This document shows positions 7,925 to 15,332 of a DNA stretch of 64,000 bases, one piece after another (within the stretch, counting starts at the first letter, position 1; each line of letters begins with the position of its first letter). Both the position numbers and the translations under genes were made by a program. Location: NCBI GenBank assembly GCA_040080145.1, contig JBEBJA010000074.1, positions 1 to 64,000 on the forward strand. The letters are read 5' to 3'. Under the pieces are notes generated by a model, which worked only from the letters and a program-made list of their open reading frames with translations, was not told the origin of the DNA and searched no databases. The stretch comes from JANXVY01 sp040080145 (GTDB lineage Bacteria; Pseudomonadota; Alphaproteobacteria; Rhizobiales; Hyphomicrobiaceae).

Positions 7925-8599
7925 ATGGCACGCGGGTTTTCGGGGCCTCGGAAGAAGGCGCCCAAGCGGCGAAAGGTAAAGAGTGGTCGGGACGCTCTTG
8001 CCAGGACCAAGCACCCACGCCCGGCCGCGACGGCGATTGAAGCGGTCGATGCTCACGAACGCGGAAAGGATTTTCTCAGCGAAGGCGAAGTCGAGGAGCT
8101 GCGCAAAGCGGCGCGATCGGGGCGGCACGGCGAGCGTGACGATGTTTTGATTCTGCTTATGTACCGGCATGGCTTCCGGGTGAGCGAAGCGATCCGGTTG
8201 CGCCAGGACGAACTCAACTTGAAAGAGGCGCGGATCGAGGTGCGGCGATTGAAACGCGGGCTCGATGTGCAGCATCCGGTTGCGGGCGACGAGCTACGCG
8301 CCATCAAAAGTTATCTGCGCTCGCGTGCCGATCGTTTACCATGGCTGTTTCTGTCGGAACGCGGATCGCCGCTCACTCGGCAGGCAGTCAACTATATTCT
8401 GCGCGTCGCCGGTGAGCAGGCCGGTCTCGGCCGCGTGCATCCGCACATGCTCCGACACGGCTGTGGCTACTACCTCGCGAACGGGGGCTACGACACCCGC
8501 CTCATCCAGGACTATCTTGGGCATCGTGACCCCAGGCACACAGCGCGCTACACGCGCACCGCCGCTCGGCGGTTCGAAGGACTGTGGAAAGGAAGATAG
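7925..8599 (+). CDS. Small XerD/FimB-like tyrosine recombinase
   Basis: 224 residues. The N-terminus (1-40) is short and basic, too small for a full SAM-like core-binding domain. The catalytic domain is complete: R85 (GFRVSEAIRL), K110 (RRLKRG), H174 and R177 (HPHMLRHGCG), H200 (YLGHRDPRHT) and nucleophile Y209 (ARYTRT). This compact form resembles FimB/FimE invertases and stand-alone plasmid recombinases. It follows a palindrome with the geometry of its expected site and is the second recombinase of the island, so it may resolve multimers or invert or excise a segment. Direction and base composition suggest it is not part of the integrase unit. Confidence 0.85.
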   Translation: MARGFSGPRKKAPKRRKVKSGRDALARTKHPRPAATAIEAVDAHERGKDFLSEGEVEELRKAARSGRHGERDDVLILLMYRHGFRVSEAIRLRQDELNLKEARIEVRRLKRGLDVQHPVAGDELRAIKSYLRSRADRLPWLFLSERGSPLTRQAVNYILRVAGEQAGLGRVHPHMLRHGCGYYLANGGYDTRLIQDYLGHRDPRHTARYTRTAARRFEGLWKGR

Positions 8600-8957
8600 A
8601 AAATCTCCATACAGTCATGGCAGGCCGTGCCGCCAAAATGATGTGGCATGATGCGTTATGGGCAGAAGTGACGATGATGCTCCGTCGTAGGATGAAGGCC
8701 TTTGAGAAAGGCCGGGCGTAAGGCCCACTGAAAGGCCGTGCAGTGTGGACGGAGTAACGAGCGCCGACGAGCCCAAGGGTCGCAGTGACTGACGGGGCAG
8801 CGTCGCCGTCGGCGCTGGCGCCGCCAGCGGTAAGTTACATTGGCAATCGGGCGCTGGCGACGGCGGCGACGCCACTGTCGGGAGAATAGGCCAGGTAAAT
8901 GGAAGAGGCCCGAATTGCTCCAGGCCTCCGGTCGACAGGCCGCAATTTGGCCTGTCC
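8600..8957. other. GC-rich non-coding stretch with hairpins
   Basis: No supported gene. It holds a GGCCTTT-x3-AAAGGCC hairpin near 8698-8714 and two GC-rich segments (about 8801-8832 and 8848-8872) made of interleaved GCGTCGCCG and CGGCGACGCC elements that can pair with each other. Reading frames here are low-complexity Arg-rich shadows. Confidence 0.5.
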
Positions 8958-9212
8958 CTACACTTTCGCTCGCGCCTTTTTGGCGGCGACTTGTTTGGTT
9001 TCTTCGTCCTCTTTGTGTGCTTGCGGATCGTATGCGCGGAGCACGATCTTGCACTCGCCGTTCCCAGTCGGGAGCGGCAGCGATTGCAGCATTACATTGA
9101 AACCTTGGCCGTCGTCGTGGGGGAATGCCACGCCGATGTTGAGCCAGTAGTCGTCCTGCTTCGCACGCGGGACGATCGAGTAGACACGGTACATTTTCGG
9201 CGTCTCGGACAT
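8958..9212 (-). CDS. Hypothetical island protein (84 aa)
   Basis: Starts at ATG 9212 behind a clear AAAGGAG ribosome site (8 nt spacing). The protein begins MSETPKMYRVYSIVPRAK, continues with a DDYWLNIGVAFPHDDGQGFN core and ends in a lysine/alanine-rich tail (QVAAKKARAKV). I recognise it as a type of small protein seen next to plasmid or integrative-element genes in alphaproteobacteria, without a known function. It is the last gene of the minus-strand mobilization block. Confidence 0.75.
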   Translation of the reverse strand: MSETPKMYRVYSIVPRAKQDDYWLNIGVAFPHDDGQGFNVMLQSLPLPTGNGECKIVLRAYDPQAHKEDEETKQVAAKKARAKV

Positions 9213-9249
9213 TGCATGCACTCCTTTGGTGCGGTTGCCATTTCCTGCC

Positions 9250-9612
9250 TCACGCGTATGGGATTCCATACGCGGGCAGGCGAGAACTCGCGATTGGATC
9301 GCGGGCTTGGCGTCTGGCGACGAGGGAAGGGGAGCTGCCGCTAACGATACGCCCGGCCCGATGCTGGTCAACGGCAGCAGGTGGACAAGTGCCACAGCGC
9401 TCGGCGCATAGTGTTGCGCCGTATCCCGGCATCTTTTTGGTGAGCCATGACGGCCATCTTTCCGGAGCCGCCACGCGATCGCGCAATCCGCGCCAGCGGT
9501 CGCAGTCAAGTGTCCACACCGTGACGTGCTCGTCACTCCACTTGACGGCGACCCCTAACGGCGCGGTACGCTTCGTGGCGAAGGGACGGAGAACATCGTC
9601 ACGCGTGTTCAT
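9250..9612 (-). CDS. Hypothetical protein (up to 120 aa), uncertain
   Basis: An open frame from ATG 9612. The first 60 residues look protein-like (RTAPLGVAVKWSDEHVTVWTLDCDRW), while the C-terminal half is Ala/Pro/Arg-rich and may be spurious. It fills the space between the Replic_Relax gene and the 84-residue gene in the same direction. No family recognised; no strong ribosome site. Confidence 0.4.
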   Translation of the reverse strand: MNTRDDVLRPFATKRTAPLGVAVKWSDEHVTVWTLDCDRWRGLRDRVAAPERWPSWLTKKMPGYGATLCAERCGTCPPAAVDQHRAGRIVSGSSPSLVARRQARDPIASSRLPAYGIPYA

Positions 9613-9795
9613 GATCCGGATTGGAAAAAATCTGACTCAAGACTTCGCAGCATCAGATCTGTTGAACTCTGCGCAAGCGATCGTGACCCGCATGGGCCGA
9701 GACAGCGGAGTCGGCTCGGTCGAGCGGCGGAGGCGGCGCGAGATAGAGCGCGGTCGCCATCGGCGATGCGCCCAAACGATTTGCAGCCCGAAATA

Positions 9796-10773
9796 TCAGT
9801 TGCCCCGAATTTGTAATCGCGGCGGGTCATCAATCCGTACAAATCCGCTGGTCGTTTGCCAGGGTGTTGTGAACGGGTCGGGATTCGTAGCCAGCATCCT
9901 CGCATGCGTAAACAAGAACATTCCACTGCCCCGGCCGCCAGTGATCTCGCGTACGGCGTCGAGCATGGATGCGACACGTTCTGAACTCGTGGTGAGTGTG
10001 AGTACGCGCAAGTTTGGAAAGCCAAACCGCTCAGCATGCTGCTTCTCATTGTGAGCGGCGAGATAGGAAAGCAGCTTGCGGCGGAACGACGATTGGGACA
10101 CGTCATTCCGTGCAATCGGCATGGTCGCGCGATCGGCTTCGACGAAAAAGAACGATCGCCGATTGGATTCCTTGAAGTGCAGCGCGAACACCGCATCCGG
10201 CACGACAGAAATCGCCGCACGGCGCCCGCCCTGCGCGAGTCGTGCGGTCATCGTCCACGGGGTGTCATGCCGTTTCGTGCCGGTAGGCAACGCGGCAAGC
10301 AGCGCGTCTCCGCCAACGAATTCGACTGCGCTTTTATCGCGCGACCCAACTTCTAACGGCAGCATCAGATCGGCCAGCAGCAAGGCATGCTCGATGTAGG
10401 GCCGCTTGACCGCGCGGTTCTTGTCCGTCCAATCGGTCAGCGGAGGCGGCGCGTGCTCGATCTCGGCGACAATCTCAGCACCTTTGTTGCCGAGCGCATA
10501 AACGATTGGCGCGCTGCCCGTGCTCGCGAAATAGTTGATCTGCGCGCGCGGCCGGTCGAGGAACCCGGCGTGGTAGAGACCAGTCAGGCGTTCGATCGTC
10601 TTCCGCGCGGAGCGGTGCGGCAATAGCCGCACAAGGTGCGTCGAACGCAAGAAGCGGTGGTGCGCCACGGCGCGGACGATTGCGATATCGTCACCGGTGA
10701 GGCGGAGCGGCGAAGACGCCTTGCGTGTAAATCGCGGGCGCCGGTACATCACCGTGTGGCCGTCGCCGGTCAT
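9796..10773 (-). CDS. Replication-relaxation (Replic_Relax) family protein
   Basis: 325 residues from ATG 10773, whose A overlaps the TGA of the upstream ATPase gene (ATGA), a translational-coupling arrangement. After a basic N-terminus comes a winged-helix region (LTGDDIAIVRAVAHHRFLRS, then HLVRLLPHRSARKTIERL), typical of Replic_Relax proteins, followed by an alpha/beta core with VVPDAVFALHF and FFFVEADRAT, reminiscent of a nuclease-like fold (D and E-x-D positions). Such proteins occur on plasmids and integrative elements, and some have been proposed as non-canonical relaxases. Coupling to a TraG-like ATPase supports a role in DNA mobilization or replication. Confidence 0.8.
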   Translation of the reverse strand: MTGDGHTVMYRRPRFTRKASSPLRLTGDDIAIVRAVAHHRFLRSTHLVRLLPHRSARKTIERLTGLYHAGFLDRPRAQINYFASTGSAPIVYALGNKGAEIVAEIEHAPPPLTDWTDKNRAVKRPYIEHALLLADLMLPLEVGSRDKSAVEFVGGDALLAALPTGTKRHDTPWTMTARLAQGGRRAAISVVPDAVFALHFKESNRRSFFFVEADRATMPIARNDVSQSSFRRKLLSYLAAHNEKQHAERFGFPNLRVLTLTTSSERVASMLDAVREITGGRGSGMFLFTHARMLATNPDPFTTPWQTTSGFVRIDDPPRLQIRGN

Positions 10774-12044
10774 ACCGCATCGAGAAATCGCGCGATCTTG
10801 TCCTCGACAATTGCACGAGAGCGCGTGTAGCGCGCTCGGGTACGCGAAATGACGAATTGCGCGCGATTGCGATAGTGGGGCTCGGGACACTCGGTGTCCA
10901 TGTGCAGAGTGTCGATCGGATTGCCGTTGCGGATGAGCTTCGCCAAGGCGGCGAAGTTCGGCAGATCGGTGAGCGCGCTTGCGCTGCCCAGTCCCAATTC
11001 CGCAGCGATCTTTTCGGCATCCTCAGCGCCAGTCCGGAATGCGACGAGCGATCCAATGTTGCCGAACACCGCCCGTTTCAGATGGTCCGGGAGTTGTCCC
11101 AGATATTGATGCGCCAGGGTCAAGGATAACCGCCACTTACGAGCTTCTGAAAGTACAAGCGCGAAACTGTCGGTGGCGAAATTCTGAAACTCGTCGGCAT
11201 ATAACGTGAAGTCGACGCGTTCGGATTCTGGGATCGACGCGCGCGCCTCGGCGGCTTGCGCAAATGCCGTTGCGAGGAACGCGCCCAGCAGGTGCGCCGG
11301 TCCTTCACCGAGTGCGGATTTGGAGAGGTTGGCAACGAGCACGCGGCGATGGTTCATGATCGCACGCAAATCGATCGTCGACTTGGGTTGACCGATGATA
11401 TTGCGCAGGATTGGCGGCGAGAGCAGCGCGCCGATTTTGTTTTGAACCGGGGACAGCGCCTCGGCGGTGAAACCGTCACCCCAGTCCGTGATCTCGCGGG
11501 TCCAGAAATGCCGGACCATCGGATTGGTGCAGGCGGCAAGCAACCGGCGGCGATAGCTGTCGTCGACCAGCAAGCGGGGAAGCCCGAGCAGCGTCGAACC
11601 CGGCGTATCGACGAGGAGAGCAATCGCATTACGCAAGATATGCTCCAGACGCGGCCCCCAACTCTCCGACCACAAATGTTTAAAGGCGGTGACGAGGTGC
11701 GCGGTCACGAGCGCGCGCTGGTCGGGATGCACACTATCAAGCGGATTGAAGCCGACTGGGAAGTCGAGATCGGCAGGATTGAGATACAGGATGTCGTTGG
11801 TGCGTTCGGGCGGCACGGCGTGGATGATCACTTGTGCAAGATCGCCGTGCGGATCGAGCAGGGCAAAGCCCCGTCCGGCCGCCAAATCTTGCAGCATCAA
11901 ACTCAACAGCAACGTGGATTTGCCGGTGCCGGTCTTGCCGATGATGTGCAGGTGCCGGCGGCGGTCTTCGATCGAGAGCGTGACCGGCGCATCCATCGTG
12001 AGGCCGATGGTGGCGGTGCCGAGGGTAAGAGTGTCCGTAGCCAT
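10770..12044 (-). CDS. TraG/VirD4-like DNA-transfer ATPase without a T4SS
   Basis: 424 residues. Walker A is GKTGTGKS (36-43), followed by a FALLDPHGD segment (about 70) and Walker B in YADEFQNFA (about 275-283), then the C-terminal TraG-D-like part (SLTLAHQYLGQL, VAFRTGAEDAEKIA). There is no N-terminal membrane segment, so it is a soluble FtsK/HerA-like motor of the kind annotated as type IV conjugative DNA transfer or TraM-recognition protein. It is coupled to the Replic_Relax gene. No other conjugation gene is present, so it would have to borrow a T4SS or act in replication. Confidence 0.85.
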   Translation of the reverse strand: MATDTLTLGTATIGLTMDAPVTLSIEDRRRHLHIIGKTGTGKSTLLLSLMLQDLAAGRGFALLDPHGDLAQVIIHAVPPERTNDILYLNPADLDFPVGFNPLDSVHPDQRALVTAHLVTAFKHLWSESWGPRLEHILRNAIALLVDTPGSTLLGLPRLLVDDSYRRRLLAACTNPMVRHFWTREITDWGDGFTAEALSPVQNKIGALLSPPILRNIIGQPKSTIDLRAIMNHRRVLVANLSKSALGEGPAHLLGAFLATAFAQAAEARASIPESERVDFTLYADEFQNFATDSFALVLSEARKWRLSLTLAHQYLGQLPDHLKRAVFGNIGSLVAFRTGAEDAEKIAAELGLGSASALTDLPNFAALAKLIRNGNPIDTLHMDTECPEPHYRNRAQFVISRTRARYTRSRAIVEDKIARFLDAV

Positions 12045-12320
12045 GGGCCGGCAACCGAGCCGGACAGCGTCCTGCTCAGTGCAGGAGGCGACGAGGCATG
12101 ATGTGTGTGGTCAGCCTGCCGGAGGCGGATACCGGCCGCTGGGCGCGGCCGTATGTATGTTTCCATTGTACGCCCGGGCGGAACCATGGAGGCGAGCGGT
12201 CTGGGGATAGCGCGCCTCGTCCACACCTCTCGGCGCAAACCATAAATCGCTCGCCACACACCGTTGCGAATTGAAAAGTGCCTGCTGCCATTTTCAATTC
12301 ACCACCGGTCTTGTCTCGCG

Positions 12321-12486
12321 CCCGCTCTGTCGGAAGGGGATTGGCGGAACTGATGCAGATTGGGAGAACTTTCCAGTGACTGCCAATATCGAAAGCGCCC
12401 CGGCCGACAAAATGGCTGCGTTGTCCAATTGGTGATACCGGGTGTGTGGCAGACATTTTGTCGGGCGGGACGCCCGACAGAGCGGG
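12321..12486. repeat. Nested inverted repeats, origin-like
   Basis: The outer arms CCCGCTCTGTCGG (12321-12333) and CCGACAGAGCGGG (12474-12486) are exact reverse complements, and so are the inner arms CCGACAAAATG (12404-12414) and CATTTTGTCGG (12454-12464). A further ATTGGC/GCCAAT pair lies between the first two arms. The whole could fold into a cruciform or serve as oriT or oriV next to the transfer ATPase. No nick-site consensus is recognisable. Confidence 0.55.
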
Positions 12487-12663
12487 ACTTGGGAAAATGA
12501 GCCGAACTGAGCCGTCTTCCCGTCAAAGCAGGTGGTGATTTGGGGGGCGATATCATGGTTCACCCGGCATTTTACCCGTTGATGTGTGTTCGATTGTTTT
12601 GAGGAAATCCGGGGCTGGCCTTCATGGATTCGTATCGGACATCGGCATCACGAAATCCGGGGC

Positions 12664-12774
12664 ATGATAAAATTGGATACAGCCGTAACCTGCCCTTGCT
12701 GGATGGAGTGCTGGCAAGGCTGCCGTAGAGACCGGGTGAACGCCGCGCTTGGTTTCGACCGGCCTGGCCGGTGA
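12664..12774 (+). CDS. Candidate 36-aa Cys-rich peptide, or part of a small RNA
   Basis: ATG 12664 opens a 36-codon frame with four cysteines in a short span (TCPCWMECWQGC) and a basic tail, ending 3 nt before a strong terminator stem. The same frame is open from GTG 12586. The DNA also folds (CTTGC/GCAAG pairing around 12693-12719). All nearby genes run the other way, so a terminated plus-strand transcript here suggests a small RNA or peptide gene. No family recognised. Confidence 0.35.
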   Translation: MIKLDTAVTCPCWMECWQGCRRDRVNAALGFDRPGR

Positions 12775-12777
12775 GTG

Positions 12778-12811
12778 AGCCGCTTGTCCTTTCGGGTAGG
12801 CGGCTTTTTTT
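12778..12811 (+). terminator. Strong rho-independent terminator
   Basis: AGCCGC (12778-12783) pairs with GCGGCT (12800-12805), with additional pairing inside the loop, and a run of seven T follows immediately. It acts on plus-strand transcripts, for which the only upstream candidate is the small Cys-rich frame. Confidence 0.8.
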
Positions 12812-12834
12812 GATTACAGCCTCGTGCTGCGCTT

Positions 12835-13131
12835 TCACGTGCGCCGGTTGTATTTTGCGTGGGGATCGCGGGCAGTATGAAAGACGCCGACCACGTCGAT
12901 TCCAGCTTCCCGGGGAAGGTACACGATCAGATACGGAAGGTGGGGGACGGCAAATTCGTACGCTGCGCTGTCTGCACGTCGGCCACTTTCGGGAAAGGCA
13001 TCAAGGGTGTCGTAAATCACCTCGTGAATACGCGCGATGATCCAGTCGGCGACCATCGGATTGTCGCGCGCAATGAAGCGCGCAATCTCATCGAGGTCTT
13101 CGAGCGCCTCGTCGCGGAACAGGACGGTCAT
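12835..13131 (-). CDS. RelE/ParE-type toxin
   Basis: 98 residues with the ParE-like fold signature: N-terminal LFRDEALEDLDEIARFIARDNP helix region, GRRADSAAYEFAVPHLPYLIVYLP strand region and the ending VVGVFHTARDP. ParE toxins inhibit gyrase, RelE toxins cleave mRNA; the sequence fits the ParE side better. Its ATG overlaps the antitoxin stop (ATGA), so antitoxin is made first. The module would stabilise the island. Confidence 0.88.
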   Translation of the reverse strand: MTVLFRDEALEDLDEIARFIARDNPMVADWIIARIHEVIYDTLDAFPESGRRADSAAYEFAVPHLPYLIVYLPREAGIDVVGVFHTARDPHAKYNRRT

Positions 13132-13370
13132 GCGGGGCGGATGCCGAAGCGGGCAAAGAAAGTGCTGACACTTTCGGGTGTGGCATAAGCTGGGGCCGGA
13201 TTGGCAAGGCGGCGTTCGACTTCGGCGCGCTGGCCCTCATCGAGACGGGGATGCGCATACTCGTACACATGGTCTGCGATTTCATGGACAAGAACTTCCT
13301 GAGCCTCGCCGGGTAGTTCCCGCACGGCGGTCACGATATCAAGAAGCTGGTCGGCGACGGTCTTGTTCAT
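13128..13370 (-). CDS. Antitoxin of the ParE-type module
   Basis: 80 residues, acidic, starting MNKTVADQLLDIVTAVRELP, with a central helix (EVLVHEIADHVYEYAHPRLD) and an RRLANPAPAYATPESV segment before the C-terminus, the region likely to wrap the toxin. It resembles the short addiction-module antitoxins that pair with ParE-like toxins. The start sits directly below a TATAAT element flanked by inverted CATATGC arms, consistent with self-repression and perhaps a leaderless transcript. Confidence 0.8.
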   Translation of the reverse strand: MNKTVADQLLDIVTAVRELPGEAQEVLVHEIADHVYEYAHPRLDEGQRAEVERRLANPAPAYATPESVSTFFARFGIRPA

Positions 13371-13391
13371 ATGCGGGCATTATAGCATATG
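13368..13391 (-). promoter_or_regulatory. Toxin-antitoxin promoter and operator
   Basis: TATAAT (minus strand, 13379-13384) lies 8 bp above the antitoxin ATG, placing transcription start almost at the initiation codon. Inverted arms CATATGC (13368-13374) and GCATATG (13385-13391) flank it, a likely operator for the antitoxin complex. No good -35 box is visible. Confidence 0.55.
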
Positions 13392-13530
13392 CCCCCTTTC
13401 GCGCACGAGTCGATGCGAAATACACCGGGAAGAAAAAGTTTTGGCACAACACTTTTACCGATGTGTCAAGTGGTTGCCATTTTCTGAGTTGACTCCCGCA
13501 TTTCATCTTCTTTTTAAAAATTCCCAATAC

Positions 13531-13560
13531 TGGGTCTTCTTAATATGGGTCTTCTTAAAT
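13531..13560. repeat. Two tandem 15-bp AT-rich repeats
   Basis: TGGGTCTTCTTAATA (13531-13545) is followed directly by TGGGTCTTCTTAAAT (13546-13560), then by the AT-rich GCATATTCTTATATA. This is the most AT-rich part of the island's right half and lies downstream of the winged-helix gene. Confidence 0.65.
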
Positions 13561-13581
13561 GCATATTCTTATATAGAGTGA

Positions 13582-13633
13582 TGTAAACCGGCTTACCCCT
13601 GGAACTCAACTGGCTTACATCCAGATGTAAGCC
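13582..13633. repeat. GTAAGCC/GGCTTAC iteron-like cluster
   Basis: Four copies of GGCTTAC or its complement occur in 52 bp: GTAAACC (one mismatch, 13583), GGCTTAC at 13591 and 13613, and GTAAGCC at 13627. The last two form a perfect 10-bp palindrome (13612-13633) that overlaps the stop codon of the winged-helix gene. It could be an iteron or operator array for that protein, or a terminator. Confidence 0.5.
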
Positions 13634-14001
13634 TATTTACTTCTGGATGTCGGGCTCTTGGGCTCAACCCGGATATCAAGTTCGTAGCTGTTGGTTTTGC
13701 CCTGCCCGCGCCGGGTGATCTCGATGAGGCCAGCGGCTTCAAGCTCGCCGACGAGTTGGGTGACACGGACGCGGGTCATGCCGATATCTTGGGCAAGCCG
13801 GTCCTGGCCGGGAAAGCAGGAATCGTTGCCCCAGGCGTAGGACAGAAACATCGTATAGACGACCTTGGCACCGACCGAGATGTTGGGATTGCGCAGCACG
13901 ACATTGGGCATTTGCGTGAACCCATGCTGGGTAATGGGATCTGCCCCCTTGAGCTTGATATTGCGCTCGATTGCCTCGACGTGTTTGGCAATGTGCTCCA
14001 T
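13633..14001 (-). CDS. Winged-helix replication-initiator-type protein
   Basis: 122 residues from ATG 14001 with TGGGGT just upstream. The sequence FTQMPNVVLRNPNISVGAKVVYTMFLSYAW (split here over residues 28-57) followed by FPGQDRLAQDIGMTRVRV and LEAAGLIEITRRGQG is the winged-helix pattern of DnaD/Rep-type helix-turn-helix proteins on plasmids and integrative elements. The recognition helix is DIGMTRVRVTQLV (72-84). It lies beside AT-rich tandem repeats and GGCTTAC motifs, suggesting an origin-binding or regulatory role. Confidence 0.75.
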   Translation of the reverse strand: MEHIAKHVEAIERNIKLKGADPITQHGFTQMPNVVLRNPNISVGAKVVYTMFLSYAWGNDSCFPGQDRLAQDIGMTRVRVTQLVGELEAAGLIEITRRGQGKTNSYELDIRVEPKSPTSRSK

Positions 14002-14074
14002 GACCCCAGTATAGTCGACGTTGCCTGCTTGCTGGCCGGTTATCCCCACGAGGGGGCCGCCGCGCCCTCCCCTG

Positions 14075-14848
14075 CTACTCCTGCGGCGTGATGGGGGCGT
14101 TGAACGTGTCCATGCGTTCCGGCGCGGACGACAAAGCGGCGAGCCGCCCGATGGCCATGGTCTTGAGGGTGTCGAGCATACGCTCGGCAATGTTTTTTAC
14201 GTCGTCACGGGTTTTGCGCGCTTCCCGGACCTCTTCGCGGAGAAAGCTGCGGTCTTCCTTCAGTTCGGCGATGATCGCATCCTTACCTTCCACTTGCGCG
14301 ACAAGGCGGGAGTTTTCGATCAGCACGTCGGCGATGGAACGCCGCTCCCCGGCTGGCGCCGCCATTTCGGGGAACCCGGCGCCGCCGCCGTCGCCAATGG
14401 CGGCTGTGACGGACGCGACTACTGGAGATTGTTGTGGAATTGGCGTCGCTGGCGCTGCCATGCCGGTGTTCGCGGCGTCGCTGGCGACGACAGTGATCAC
14501 CGGTTCGCTGTCGATCAATCGATTGAGCGAGCCGCTGTTGATCAGCCACTCCGACCCGTAGGTCGTGCGGATTTTCTGCGCTGCGATCCGTCCATCGATG
14601 CAATAGCGCTGCATGGAGCGGGGCGACGGCACTTTCCGGTGCGCGACCGCAAACGCTTCCAGGGCCTGTCCGACGGTGAGGGTATAGTTCAAATCATCGG
14701 CGAGCGCCGTCACCGTGGCGGCGCCAGCGTCGCCGATGGCGGAAGTGGCGGTCAGGGAAGGGGTTGGTAATTCAACATCTGGCGTCGCTGGCGTTGCCAT
14801 GTCGGTCGTATTGGCGCCGCTGGCGGCGGCAGCATCGTATTTGGGCAT
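14075..14848 (-). CDS. DNA-binding protein with HTH and C-terminal coiled coil
   Basis: 257 residues. An Ala/Thr/Pro-rich N-terminus is followed by a MerR/excisionase-like helix-turn-helix segment (LTVGQALEAFAVAHRKVPSP, then MQRYCIDGRIAAQKI, about 57-100), an Ala/Pro linker carrying a second ATP-rich repeat, and a charged coiled coil (about 178-235: ENSRLVAQVEGKDAIIAELK and following). The linker DNA has repeated GGCGTCGCTGGCG units. It lies upstream of the winged-helix gene and is the first gene inside the right end. A replication, partition or excision-control role fits; not assignable further. Confidence 0.65.
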   Translation of the reverse strand: MPKYDAAAASGANTTDMATPATPDVELPTPSLTATSAIGDAGAATVTALADDLNYTLTVGQALEAFAVAHRKVPSPRSMQRYCIDGRIAAQKIRTTYGSEWLINSGSLNRLIDSEPVITVVASDAANTGMAAPATPIPQQSPVVASVTAAIGDGGGAGFPEMAAPAGERRSIADVLIENSRLVAQVEGKDAIIAELKEDRSFLREEVREARKTRDDVKNIAERMLDTLKTMAIGRLAALSSAPERMDTFNAPITPQE

Positions 14849-14982
14849 GACGATATTTTAGCATGGGGCAGGGGATTGGGAACGGTTGTTCACAATTGGA
14901 CGGTCGATGCATGTGTGATCGGTGACGCGTCCCGTCAAACCGTCCAGCACCATCGTACGTGCGGCAAGCAAACCCGGCCGAA

Positions 14983-15006
14983 CTGCTACCTATATGCTAC
15001 CTAGAG
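14983..15006. promoter_or_regulatory. Integrase arm-type sites at the right end
   Basis: CTGCTACCTATATGCTACCTAGAG contains two direct GCTACCTA copies 11 bp apart and differs from the left-end pair (3761-3784) at only two bases, in the same orientation. It lies 36 bp inside the right attachment repeat. Confidence 0.6.
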
Positions 15007-15041
15007 GGTTGTCTTTGGGAAGAGCTTTTCTGCTAACCCGT

Positions 15042-15126
<85 letters not shown>

Positions 15127-15332
15127 ATTCGCCGTTTAGATGGCGACGGGGCCACTGGGGCCCCGGAAGAGGCGTGGATAACAGCGTGATGTTGGGATGT
15201 CCAGAGCGAAAGCAATTAAAGTTGCGGCGTGGGTGATTTGGCCGCGCGCCGATTGTGGTCGTAGTCCGCCTGTCGCTTGAATTTCTGCTAGGATCAATCT
15301 CGAGTTTTGATGGAGCCGTTTGACGGGCCAGT

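Larger units (their letters stand above)
12045..12834. other. Intergenic region with structured DNA, possible origin and small transcript
   Basis: Nearly 800 bp separate the ATPase start from the toxin gene end. No long gene is convincing. It contains a nested inverted-repeat structure (12321-12486), a short plus-strand Cys-rich reading frame and a strong plus-strand terminator (12778-12811), each listed separately. An exact direct repeat GAAATCCGGGGC occurs near 12604 and 12650. Confidence 0.5.

Noticed and set aside
9212..10054. Long plus-strand frame opposite the mobilization genes
   Set aside because: Low-complexity, Arg/Ser-rich translation without family pattern; the minus-strand genes have recognisable domains and coupling.
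12076..12563. Minus-strand coding frames over the nested inverted repeats
   Set aside because: Two overlapping frames in different phases, both Pro/Arg/Ser-rich and tied to the repeat structure; no ribosome site.
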